Below are positions 16,890-25,081 of a stretch of DNA of 64,000 nucleotides, one piece after another. The notes under the pieces were generated by a model that worked only from the letters and a program-made list of their open reading frames with translations, searched no databases and was not told the DNA's origin. The stretch comes from Candidatus Marimicrobium litorale (GTDB lineage: Bacteria > Pseudomonadota > Gammaproteobacteria > Pseudomonadales > Halieaceae): positions 2,046,001 through 2,110,000 of the forward strand of contig NZ_SHNO01000001.1 of the NCBI RefSeq assembly GCF_026262645.1. The letters run 5' to 3'. Numbering within the stretch: position 1 is the stretch's first letter; each line of letters begins with the position of its first letter. A program made the position numbers and the translations under genes.

Positions 16890-17591
16890 CTATCGGCGCC
16901 TGAAATCACTGAAGCGAATGTGCACTTTCGAATCAAAGCTCTTCAAAAAGCCTGCCTTGCCAACAGTATGAGACTGCAAAGACTGAATAAGATTTTCCCC
17001 CTGCACATCACCAAAATCCAGCGTTAAACGAAAGGTATCAACGGATACAGAAAATGCAGGAGACAACGTTTCCGTATTGTAAATTTGAAGCTGACGAATC
17101 CAACCACTCTGCGCGTCCATGAGTAGCTCGCCGCGCAGATGCTCACGGGCGTTCTCCAGTTTTTGCACCCGTGGTACGAACGCGTAAATTTCATCACCCG
17201 CTGGAGCCGCCAGCAATTCAAGTGTCGCAATATCAACCATAGGAACATAACCTCTGGGGCCATCGCGCTGATCGTCAATGCGCTTTTTCTCGGCATCAGC
17301 AAACTGTGCCAGCCTATCCGCATCCGGCGCCTCGCCATTAACCGACAACAGCGTGCGTCGCTCGTAGGGAGGGCGGGTGGGATCGCTCTCGATCTGTTGT
17401 AGCTCATCTCCATCCACCACCTCCATAGCGAAGTACCAGTCCTCGTCGAGGTCCGTCGCATCCAGGGTCTGCAAGGCTGCCTCCACACGAGGATGAGCAC
17501 TGACTGTCTGCCCATACGTCGGCTGAGCCCAATGTGTCAGCAACAGCATCAGAGCCAGCGCGGCGCAATGATTTTTTTCGACAAGCATCAT
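16890..17591 (-). CDS. exported protein of unknown function
   Basis: A 233-residue protein from ATG 17591 (ATG 17588 is adjacent), with an N-terminal signal peptide ending near PTYGQ. The mature part is acidic then mixed. It contains DATDLDEDWYFAMEV and a beta-rich C-terminal half with GWIRQLQIYNTETLSPAFSV, which is reminiscent of LolA-like or periplasmic half-barrel proteins, but the resemblance is loose. It is convergent with the GH29 gene and divergent from the complete DUF3604 gene. I do not recognise the family. Confidence 0.65.
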   Translation of the reverse strand: MMLVEKNHCAALALMLLLTHWAQPTYGQTVSAHPRVEAALQTLDATDLDEDWYFAMEVVDGDELQQIESDPTRPPYERRTLLSVNGEAPDADRLAQFADAEKKRIDDQRDGPRGYVPMVDIATLELLAAPAGDEIYAFVPRVQKLENAREHLRGELLMDAQSGWIRQLQIYNTETLSPAFSVSVDTFRLTLDFGDVQGENLIQSLQSHTVGKAGFLKSFDSKVHIRFSDFRRR

Positions 17592-17808
17592 CGCTTCATA
17601 ACGCCTGTAACACCAAAGACAGACCCACACACCCGCTCAAAAATAGTTTCTTTTTTCATAATGGCCTTCATCCTCTGCCGCTCACAGCACCTATCATCCT
17701 CCTGTTACGAGGGCGGAATCAAGCGAACAGATAATCTCTGCCGGCGCATTGCAAGCATTGCACTCATGCTCTATAACAGTGAACCCACCATAAGAAAGAG
17801 ATCTGCCC

Positions 17809-19680
17809 ATGCGCCATACTATCGCGCTTACCCTGGCATCCGCACTGGCAATTCCAACCCCGATCCTACACGCCGCCGAGAAACAACTGCTTTGGGGTGA
17901 TACACATTTGCACACTATGTATTCGTCAGACGCCTACGCGAACAACAATACCAGCGCAGGCCCCGATACCGCTTTTCGTTGGGCCCGAGGCATGCCCGTG
18001 ATACATCCGTACCATAAAGCGAGGGTACAGATTGGCACGCCGCTGGATTTTCTCGTGGTCTCCGATCACGCAGAGTTCCTCGGGCAAATTCGCAATATAC
18101 ATGTCAATGGGGTCGACACAGAGGGCCTTGGCCCTATCGAAAAAATAAAGGCCTGGGGCGCTGCATGGTACCTCAATCGTGCGATCGACAACGGCAATGG
18201 CCGCGAATTATTTATGCAGGTGCTCCCGGATCCGGACCTCACACCCAGGCAGGATGCCGAGCAGAGTAGCCTGGAGAATAGCAACCTCAGCATACTACCA
18301 ATGCCGAAACAGGTTGAAATTGACACCTGGCGAACCATCACCGACACCGCCGAGCAGTACAATGAGCCCGGTGTGTTTACGACTCTGCTGGGGTGGGAGT
18401 GGAGTTCTATTCCCGGCGGCGCCAACCTGCACCGCGTGGTAATCACCGATTCAGATGCGGCTACCGCGCAACAGTACGACCCCTTCGGACTGGACGATAG
18501 CCCCTATCCTGAAGACCTGTGGCGGTGGTTGGACCGCACCAGCGAGAGCACCGGTGCGCGCTTTACTGCCATACCGCACAACTCCAACATCTCCAAGGGT
18601 TTTATGTTTTCGGACACCTCGCTGCGTGGAGAGCCCTTCAACACTGAATATATGTCTCTGCGCAACCGCTGGGAAAAAATCGCCGAGATCACGCAAATCA
18701 AGGGCGATTCTGAAACCTATCCCAGCCTGTCCCCCGATGACGAGTTTGCTGATTTCGAACGCTATACCTACTACATCCAACGCAAGTCGACGCCCTACAC
18801 ACCCCAGCGCGGCGACTTTGTCCGAGAGGCTCTGAAGCGGGGGCTCGAGCTGGAACAACGCCTGGGGCAAAACCCTTACAGACTGGGTGTTATCGGCTCC
18901 ACGGATTCACACACCGCGCTGGCCTCCGCCGAAGAGGATAATTTTCAGGGAAAGCTTGCCACTGACTCTACGCCCGAGAACAAGCAAAGCGCATGGAACG
19001 GACGTTCAGGCCCTTCGGGCTGGTCCATGTCAGCCTCCGGACTTGCGGCCGTATGGACAGAAGGCAATACGCGTAAGGACATTATGGACGCGCTGCAACG
19101 TCGCGAGGTCTATGCGACCACCGGACCGCGCATAGGCGTAAAGTTTCAAGGTGCCACTGGTGTCGCGATGCCCGAAGATGCGGCAGTGGAACCGCACAAT
19201 ACCATTGGCAATGAGGGCGTGCCCATGGGTGGCGAACTCACCGGGCCGGATGCCCCCATCTTCAGCGTGCTCGCAGCGATGGACCCGAAAGGCGCGCATC
19301 TGGACAGAGTACAAATTATTAAGGGCTGGGTGGACGAAAACGGCGGTTCCAGGGAGAAAATATACAATGTGGCCTGGTCAGATGACCGACAACTGGATGC
19401 CAGTGGACACTTGCCGCCTGTCGGCAATACGGTAAATCTGAACACTGGCAAGGTGGAGAACAGCATTGGCTCGCCGATGCTCTCTGCAGTCTGGACAGAC
19501 CCGGACTTCGACAGTGAACAAAACGCGTTTTATTATGCCCGGGTGTTACAGATTCCTACGGTGCGACACTCTATGCTGGACGCCATTGCCCTCGGGCTGG
19601 ATAAAGCGGGTGACAAACCCGATACGATTCAGGAAAGAGCCTATACATCCCCTATCTGGTACCGCTCGGCAACACCCTGA
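17809..19680 (+). CDS. DUF3604 family exported protein, complete
   Basis: A 623-residue protein with a signal peptide (residues 1-22, ILHA). The conserved motifs are WGDTHLHT (residues 29-36), VVSDHAEFLG, LLGWEWSS, AIPHNSNIS and GSTDSHTA. Together they suggest a PHP-like metal-dependent hydrolase site. Several related proteins are found in marine Gammaproteobacteria. The reaction is unknown. It is paralogous to the truncated gene at the window start, about 17 kb away. Convergence with the repeat-protein gene leaves 421 bases between the stops. Confidence 0.88.
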   Translation: MRHTIALTLASALAIPTPILHAAEKQLLWGDTHLHTMYSSDAYANNNTSAGPDTAFRWARGMPVIHPYHKARVQIGTPLDFLVVSDHAEFLGQIRNIHVNGVDTEGLGPIEKIKAWGAAWYLNRAIDNGNGRELFMQVLPDPDLTPRQDAEQSSLENSNLSILPMPKQVEIDTWRTITDTAEQYNEPGVFTTLLGWEWSSIPGGANLHRVVITDSDAATAQQYDPFGLDDSPYPEDLWRWLDRTSESTGARFTAIPHNSNISKGFMFSDTSLRGEPFNTEYMSLRNRWEKIAEITQIKGDSETYPSLSPDDEFADFERYTYYIQRKSTPYTPQRGDFVREALKRGLELEQRLGQNPYRLGVIGSTDSHTALASAEEDNFQGKLATDSTPENKQSAWNGRSGPSGWSMSASGLAAVWTEGNTRKDIMDALQRREVYATTGPRIGVKFQGATGVAMPEDAAVEPHNTIGNEGVPMGGELTGPDAPIFSVLAAMDPKGAHLDRVQIIKGWVDENGGSREKIYNVAWSDDRQLDASGHLPPVGNTVNLNTGKVENSIGSPMLSAVWTDPDFDSEQNAFYYARVLQIPTVRHSMLDAIALGLDKAGDKPDTIQERAYTSPIWYRSATP

Positions 19681-20101
19681 CCTCAGCGGCCAGGGTAGTT
19701 ACGTTTGCGCTGCATCAGCTGGATACCTGTGCAGACCTGGCACGCCAAAGCGGGCGAGCAACGGTCTTACGTTCGCCCAGGAACCATGGGTTTTTGCGTC
19801 CAGTGCCGCACTGTAACGCACTGTCTCCTCATCGGCTTATGGTCTGCGCAAAATGTTTGTAGGGATTGCATCGGACGAAGCGCATGAGTGTTGTTTAAGT
19901 GGCATCGTAATCTAGCCAACTACAACACGCTGAACAACCTGCCAGCTCTAACCATTAGCGATAATGCGAGAACTACGGTGCGCTTGAAACGGCGCATCTG
20001 GAACTGCCAGGTGGATCACAATAAAAAACGCCCACTGAGTGAAGACTCCCAGCGGGCGTTGTTACAGAATCCAACCTAGTCTGCGGTGTGCATCCTGAAA
20101 C
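19681..20101. other. convergent intergenic region with one terminator
   Basis: The region between the DUF3604 stop and the stop of the repeat protein holds the minus-strand terminator at 20023-20063. One short minus-strand frame (19699-19821, 40 codons from GTG with GAGGAG three bases ahead) reads like protein (SWANVRPLLARFGVPGL) but has no recognised relative. It may be a tiny gene, a remnant or chance. Confidence 0.4.
20023..20063 (-). terminator. terminator of the repeat-protein gene
   Basis: On the minus strand AACGCCCGCTG, a loop and CAGTGGGCGTT form a long stem followed by TTTTTT, 39 bases after the stop of the repeat-protein gene. It is a good intrinsic terminator. Confidence 0.85.
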
Positions 20102-20782
20102 CTAGCGACGGCCCCACTTGCTGCCAGACTGCTCGGCGACGTTGCGACGGCCCCACTTGCTGCCAGACTGCTCGGCGACGTTGCGACGGCCCCACTTGCT
20201 GCCAGACTGCTCGGCGACGTTGCGACGGCCCCACTTGCTGCCAGACTGCTCGGCGACATTGCGACGGCCCCACTTGCTGCCAGACTGCTCGGCGACGTTG
20301 CGACGGCCCCACTTGCTGCCAGACTGCTCTGCGACATTGCGACGGCCCCACTTGCTGCCAGACTGCTCTACCGCGTTGCGACGGCCCCACTTGCTGCCAG
20401 ACTGCTCAGCGACATTGCGACGGCCCCACTTGCTGCCAGACTGCTCAGCGACGTTGCGACGGCCCCACTTGCTGCCAGACTGCTGGATACGATTGTCTTC
20501 GCTCCACTTGTAACCGCTGCGAGTGTCCACCGGGCTGGTATTTTCCACCCACATCGACGACGGGTTAGCGTCAGCGCCATCTTGTGCCCACTTGAATCCA
20601 GCGGGCGCACTCGCCGTGTAATGCTCAGCAACGGCGAGATTATGGTTTACGCGGTGCACAACATTGCTAGGCTCTGCTGTGCCATTGTCGGCCTGGGGCT
20701 CTGCAAAACTCGGTGCATTCGCTGTTAACGCAAGCGCCACACTGGCCACGCTCGCAAACCCAACTACTTTTAATGTCTTCAT
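20102..20782 (-). CDS. exported protein ending in ten SGSKWGRR-type 13-residue repeats
   Basis: A 226-residue protein with a Sec signal peptide (about residues 1-27, AxA-like end at PSFA). A 55-residue spacer contains diverged versions of the unit (GFKWAQDGADAN, SSMWVENT, SGYKWSEDNRIQQ). Ten perfect or near-perfect SGSKWGRRNVAEQ units follow, and the last stops right after GRR. Only one unit differs, NAVEQ for NVAEQ. Each unit carries one tryptophan and an Arg-Arg pair. Nothing in the family space I know matches. The protein is very basic and probably unstructured. The gene lies 330 bases downstream of an exported subtilisin-family protease on the same strand and has its own terminator. It could be a polyprotein of secreted peptides, an envelope adhesin or a polyanion-binding protein. 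Confidence 0.85.
   Translation of the reverse strand: MKTLKVVGFASVASVALALTANAPSFAEPQADNGTAEPSNVVHRVNHNLAVAEHYTASAPAGFKWAQDGADANPSSMWVENTSPVDTRSGYKWSEDNRIQQSGSKWGRRNVAEQSGSKWGRRNVAEQSGSKWGRRNAVEQSGSKWGRRNVAEQSGSKWGRRNVAEQSGSKWGRRNVAEQSGSKWGRRNVAEQSGSKWGRRNVAEQSGSKWGRRNVAEQSGSKWGRR
20105..20479 (-). repeat. 39-base in-frame tandem repeat, ten copies (last partial)
   Basis: Nine full 39-base units and a final 24-base unit encode the SGSKWGRR repeats. Units differ by single silent changes (for example gacgttgcg against gacattgcg) and one variant encoding NAVEQ. Such uniformity at silent sites points to recent amplification or gene conversion. It is a variable-number repeat within a gene, without spacers. 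Confidence 0.95.
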
Positions 20783-21111
20783 AATTTTATCCCTGCCTTC
20801 TTGCTTTAAACGTCTTCACGATCTGATCATCGATGCAGTGTGATCCATCTCTTAAAACTGACACCCCGCGGGGAACCAGTTCGCATTCTCGTTCCGTGAT
20901 GCTTGACGTAGTTATACGAGCCGGGGGGTAAGAAATGAAGTGGAGGGGTTGCCCCTTTTGGGTCAGGCGTCTGGACGTTACAGCCAGAACCCCGTGCAGG
21001 GCGTGAGAATTCACCCGTAAGCCTATGATTTAGATACTATCGATCGAGGAACTCATGCGCTAGATGACGACCTGACCCTGACGGGTCATTAGAGTATTCT
21101 CACGTACTGGC
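20783..21111. other. leader/intergenic region between protease and repeat-protein genes
   Basis: The region between the protease stop and the repeat-protein start carries several hairpin-forming sequences on the minus strand. TGACCCGTCAGGGTCA is at 21072-21087, AGGGGCAACCCCT at 20944-20956, and a long GC-rich palindrome at 20856-20881. A possible -10 element, TATAAC, lies near 20918. A 75-codon frame here lacks a ribosome site and protein-like features. The structures suggest a long regulated 5' leader. Confidence 0.45.
20856..20881 (-). promoter_or_regulatory. GC-rich hairpin in the repeat-gene leader, attenuator-like
   Basis: AACTG and CAGTT flank a CCCCGCGGGG core, giving a near-perfect 26-base inverted repeat. 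On the minus strand it is followed by TTTTAAG, so it could act as a terminator-like attenuator about 75 bases before the start codon. The function is inferred from structure only. Confidence 0.4.
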
Positions 21112-23100
21112 TTAATTATCCGCAGAATCTGAGGCCAGGCGGCGAATAGCGGCCTTTTCCTCTGTGTATAGCGCCTCCCACTCGAGCGCATCGGCGGCTG
21201 GCGAGGACTGCTCCAGGTCCTCGGACCGCAGGCGTTCAATATGTTCTTTGACGCCCCATCGCCGGGTATCACTCAGGCCCTTTTCGCTGACCGTGGCCGA
21301 AATCAGCGTTTCGAACCCCGGCAGTAATGCCTCACCGTTCTCGCCGACAATCGCCGGCCCAACGTAACTGCTCTCATCCTGCGGGTTAACCCTCGATAGC
21401 GGGAAAGGCAAATCACAAGCGGGCTGACCCAGCGTCACGGCGCGAGCAGCAGTGACATAGCCATACCCCTGCTGGAACGGACTGTAGGCCAGCTGGCCAT
21501 CGAGATTGATGGCGGGCTCCGCGCTCGTGATCAGTCTGCATTTGAGTTCCTCAGGTGTCGCCTCCGGGTGTAATTGCAGCAGAAGGGCCAGTATTCCTGA
21601 TACCAGTGCGCTCGCCTGCGACGAGCCGGTGGAAACAAACTCTCCCGTTCTGAGCATATCTTCTGGCTGCTGCAGGGCTATCGCGGAATGCGGGTAAATA
21701 AGGCCGGTCATATGCCCCCCCAGCGCCACAACATCTGGCTTGACGTGCCCCATAGGCGTTGGGCCCCTTGAAGAAAAATCGGGAATATAATCATCATCGC
21801 GGGTATCGGGCGTCCAGGAGTCGGTCACGGCGCCCACCGTAATGATGTAGGGCAAATTGCCTGGTGACCCCACGGTGTCCGCATCGGGCCCTTCATTGCC
21901 GGCGGCCGCCACCACGGCGATGCCGCGCGACCAGGCCACCGTCACCGCCTGGTTTACCGGATCCCTCCAGAATGGCCAACGCGGCGTCTGCGCAAAGGAC
22001 AGGTTCAACACCCGTATCGCGTAACGCTCCTGATTATCGACCACCCATTGGATGGCCCTGACAATTTCTAGCACGTGGGCCAGGCCCTCACGGTCGAGTA
22101 CCTTTACCGCTACGAGACTTGCGTCCGGTGCAACACCCTTGTAGGTGCCGGTGGGGAGACCATTCTGCGTAGTGGGATCGCTATTAAAAATGATACTGGA
22201 CATGTGCGTTCCATGGCCGCTTTCATCCAGTACGGCGACGTCTGACCTATCCACTATCGCGTCATAGCGAGCAATCAGGCGATTCTCACCACGCGTGTCT
22301 GTGCGCAATGCCTCGTGCTCCCAAAGGCCTGAATCCACCACCGCCACGGTAATACCCTTGCCGGTTATGCCCTGTCGATGCAAAGCTTCGATGCCCGCTA
22401 CCCGGTTGTAATAGAAGTCCTCGTGATTACGCTCGTAGCCTGGCACCAGGTCGGTGAAGCACCCCCCGAAGCCCGCCTTAATGGAGAAGTCGCGCTGACG
22501 CGGCGGCAAGGACGCTTCGGACCCCGCTGCGCTAAAGCTCACATCCAGATCTGCAATTGTCTCTACCCGGGGCCGCCGTGCCTCTGGAAATTCTATCTGC
22601 AGTGCGCCAAACATCGAATCCCGGTAGAGTTCCGCAGGCAACTTTTCACCGCCGAGGGACATCGCCGTCACCGCACCGAGCCGCTCGGGCCAGGCCATCG
22701 CCAGAGTCTCGAGTTCAACCGGGGCTTCCCGCTTGTTGAAGAGCGGCCAACGAAAACCAGAGGGCGTAATATCAAGTTCGATGTGGCCCCTTACCTTGCA
22801 ATCCTCTTCGTGTGGTTCCTGCCCGGGCTCGTCAGTGATAGCCAGATCGTCGATAACCCGTGTAACAAGGGGTGATTCAACAACAATCCGTAATTGATCC
22901 GGGCTGAGACGCGCACCCACTGCATCGATAATGTGGAGGTCATGGGTCACATCCCCCCCCGCGGCTATCACCAGCTTCGCGATCTGACTGGAGGAGGCAC
23001 CCTGCACCAAAACCTGCAGCGTGTCCTGCTCCGCGGCAACAACGCGCAAGCTGGAGACCAGACAGAGGGCGAGAAAAGCCCTGCATTTAAACGGTTTCAT
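21112..23100 (-). CDS. exported S8 (subtilisin-family) serine protease
   Basis: A 662-residue protein with a signal peptide (residues 1-23), a pro-region of about 200 residues and a peptidase S8 domain. The catalytic triad is D256 (VAVVDSGLW), H296 (GHGTHMSS) and S494 (TGSSQASALVSG). The serine motif lacks the proline of the common GTSMAxP pattern. The usual oxyanion Asn is likely in VAAAGNEGPDAD. A C-terminal extension of about 130 residues carries no domain I recognise and is acidic at its end. The repeat-protein gene follows on the same strand, suggesting a substrate link. It could alternatively be a general extracellular protease. Confidence 0.92.
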   Translation of the reverse strand: MKPFKCRAFLALCLVSSLRVVAAEQDTLQVLVQGASSSQIAKLVIAAGGDVTHDLHIIDAVGARLSPDQLRIVVESPLVTRVIDDLAITDEPGQEPHEEDCKVRGHIELDITPSGFRWPLFNKREAPVELETLAMAWPERLGAVTAMSLGGEKLPAELYRDSMFGALQIEFPEARRPRVETIADLDVSFSAAGSEASLPPRQRDFSIKAGFGGCFTDLVPGYERNHEDFYYNRVAGIEALHRQGITGKGITVAVVDSGLWEHEALRTDTRGENRLIARYDAIVDRSDVAVLDESGHGTHMSSIIFNSDPTTQNGLPTGTYKGVAPDASLVAVKVLDREGLAHVLEIVRAIQWVVDNQERYAIRVLNLSFAQTPRWPFWRDPVNQAVTVAWSRGIAVVAAAGNEGPDADTVGSPGNLPYIITVGAVTDSWTPDTRDDDYIPDFSSRGPTPMGHVKPDVVALGGHMTGLIYPHSAIALQQPEDMLRTGEFVSTGSSQASALVSGILALLLQLHPEATPEELKCRLITSAEPAINLDGQLAYSPFQQGYGYVTAARAVTLGQPACDLPFPLSRVNPQDESSYVGPAIVGENGEALLPGFETLISATVSEKGLSDTRRWGVKEHIERLRSEDLEQSSPAADALEWEALYTEEKAAIRRLASDSADN

Positions 23101-23119
23101 ATGGCCTCTAGCCGACAGC

Positions 23120-24931
23120 CTAAGTGCCCAAAACCCCTTGAATCTGCTCCGAAAAATTTTCCTTGAGCAGGGCGGGAACGTCTTCGGGGTAAATGGGACG
23201 AGAAAAATAAAAGCCCTGGAGAAGGTCGCAGCTCTTACTTGCCAGATAAGCTAATTGGCTTTCGGTTTCAATGCCTTCTGCGACCACTCTGAGATTAAGT
23301 GTTTGCGCCAGGGCCACGATCGCATCCACGATCGCAGCGCCATCGGGTGTATCCATATCGGAGACAAAGCTGTGATCAATTTTCAAGGTGTCGATTGGAA
23401 AGCGCTTGAGGTAACTGAGTGAGGAATACCCCGTGCCGAAATCATCTACCGCAAGGTCTAAACCGAGCGCCTTGAGGGTGCGCAGCTTTACAATATTGGT
23501 CTCCGCGTCGGTCATGATCGCGCTTTCAGTGAGTTCAAGTTCCAGACGATCGGGCGACAGTCCCGAGGTTTCGAGGAATTCATGCACCCATTCGGCGAGA
23601 TTACTCTGATTAAACTGCAACGGCGATATATTGACGCAAACCCGGAATGCATCAAGACCAAGCCCACCCCAATACTGACAATGGCGGGACACCTCGTTCA
23701 TGACCCACTCGCCAAGCTCAATAATCTGGCCCGTACTTTCCGCAACGGGTATAAATTCCTGCGGCGACACCATCCCTCGTGTGGGGTGCTTCCAGCGCAC
23801 CAGCGCCTCCAGGCTAACAACCTCGCCCGACTGGGAATTCACCTGCGGCTGATAGCGTAATTCCAACTCATCGTTGCGCATGGCTTCACGCAACTCTTCC
23901 TCAAGCTTCAGTTGCTCGACGGCTCGGGAATTCATCTCCTCGTCATAAAAACGATAGCAGGCCCGTCCTTCTGCTTTGGCAACGTACATCGCAGTGTCCG
24001 CGTTGCGGATCAGAGTCTCCGCATCTTTCCCATCCTCTGGATACAGGGCAATACCGATACTGGGAGTTACCACAGGGTTGTGCGACTGCAAGGCAATTGG
24101 CTCAGATAGTCTGTTGAGTATCCGCCGTGCCACCTTTTCGATATCCGAGACATCAGACACATCGGAAAGCACTACCGTGAACTCGTCGCCACCCAGGCGA
24201 GCGATCTCGGTAGCACCCTCTTTCTCGGTGGCCTGCTCAGCATTAGCATCCGAAAAATAGTTGATCGCGTCTTCTTCACGCAGCTCCATAGTCAGCCGCT
24301 TGGCAATCTCGACCAGCAGGCTGTCGCCCCTGGCATGGCCGATAGAATCATTGATGCGCTTGAAGTGGTCGAGATCTATAAACAGCAACGCCGCCGTCGT
24401 GCTGTGGCGACGACTGCGCTTCAGCAAACGACCTAATTGCTCATTGAAACTGCGCCGGTTGGGCAGGCTGGTTAGCGGGTCATAGTAGGCGAGATAGCGC
24501 AGTCGGTCTTCCTGCCGCTTAAGCGAGTTGAACGCACTGCTCGCGCGCAACATGTACTGAACGTCTCGACCCAGCAACGACCAGTTCACGGGTTTGGTTT
24601 TGTACTGGGTGGCGCCGGCCTCAAACCCCTTGTCAATCGATGAACGGTCGTCAGAACCTGTCACGATCATAATAGGTATCGACTCACCCTGCGGAATCTC
24701 CCGGATTCGCTCGCAAGCCTCCAGTCCCGTCATGCCCGGCATCTCTACATCCATGAACACGAGGTCCGGCCGCTCTCGGACGAAGGCATCTATCGCCTCA
24801 AAGCCGTTCGATGCCTCCACCACCACCATATCCTCAGCCTCAAGGCATTGCCGGGCAAGCATGCGGACATTCTGGTCATCGTCTACGACAAGAATCTTCG
24901 CTTTATGGCGGATAGTCTCAGTGCCTGACAT
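23120..24931 (-). CDS. response regulator with GGDEF and EAL domains
   Basis: A 603-residue protein. The receiver domain (residues about 10-130) has phospho-acceptor D61 in FMDVEMPGMTG. A GGDEF domain reads RLGGDEFTVV near residue 246. An EAL domain starts near E375 (SLEALVRWKHP) and retains DDFGTGYSSLSYL. The GGDEF domain carries an extra segment of about 20 residues (AINYFSDANAEQATEKEGATE) just before the motif, where an I-site would normally sit. So it could make and break c-di-GMP, with output set by phosphorylation. No histidine kinase is adjacent. It is divergent from the diguanylate cyclase at 25082 and 19 bases upstream of the protease gene. Confidence 0.92.
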   Translation of the reverse strand: MSGTETIRHKAKILVVDDDQNVRMLARQCLEAEDMVVVEASNGFEAIDAFVRERPDLVFMDVEMPGMTGLEACERIREIPQGESIPIMIVTGSDDRSSIDKGFEAGATQYKTKPVNWSLLGRDVQYMLRASSAFNSLKRQEDRLRYLAYYDPLTSLPNRRSFNEQLGRLLKRSRRHSTTAALLFIDLDHFKRINDSIGHARGDSLLVEIAKRLTMELREEDAINYFSDANAEQATEKEGATEIARLGGDEFTVVLSDVSDVSDIEKVARRILNRLSEPIALQSHNPVVTPSIGIALYPEDGKDAETLIRNADTAMYVAKAEGRACYRFYDEEMNSRAVEQLKLEEELREAMRNDELELRYQPQVNSQSGEVVSLEALVRWKHPTRGMVSPQEFIPVAESTGQIIELGEWVMNEVSRHCQYWGGLGLDAFRVCVNISPLQFNQSNLAEWVHEFLETSGLSPDRLELELTESAIMTDAETNIVKLRTLKALGLDLAVDDFGTGYSSLSYLKRFPIDTLKIDHSFVSDMDTPDGAAIVDAIVALAQTLNLRVVAEGIETESQLAYLASKSCDLLQGFYFSRPIYPEDVPALLKENFSEQIQGVLGT

Positions 24932-25081
24932 TTATTTGCTGGAAGAGGAGGTAATGCGCATGGCGTACAGTGTAAGCTATCATTGCCTAAAGCCCGTGGC
25001 TAGTCCGAGTAAATAATACCAAGCGGTTATCGACACGGGGCGAAACCAGCTTGTTCTGACCCTGGAGACACAACGGGCACG

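Noticed and set aside
20105-20479. CRISPR-like array
   Set aside because: The 39-base units are directly adjacent with no spacers and stay in frame, so this is a coding repeat.
20086-20568. Plus-strand cysteine-rich repeat frame across the 39-base array (CCQTARRRCDGPT units)
   Set aside because: It is the antisense reading of the SGSKWGRR gene. That gene has the signal peptide, start context and terminator, and this frame has none.
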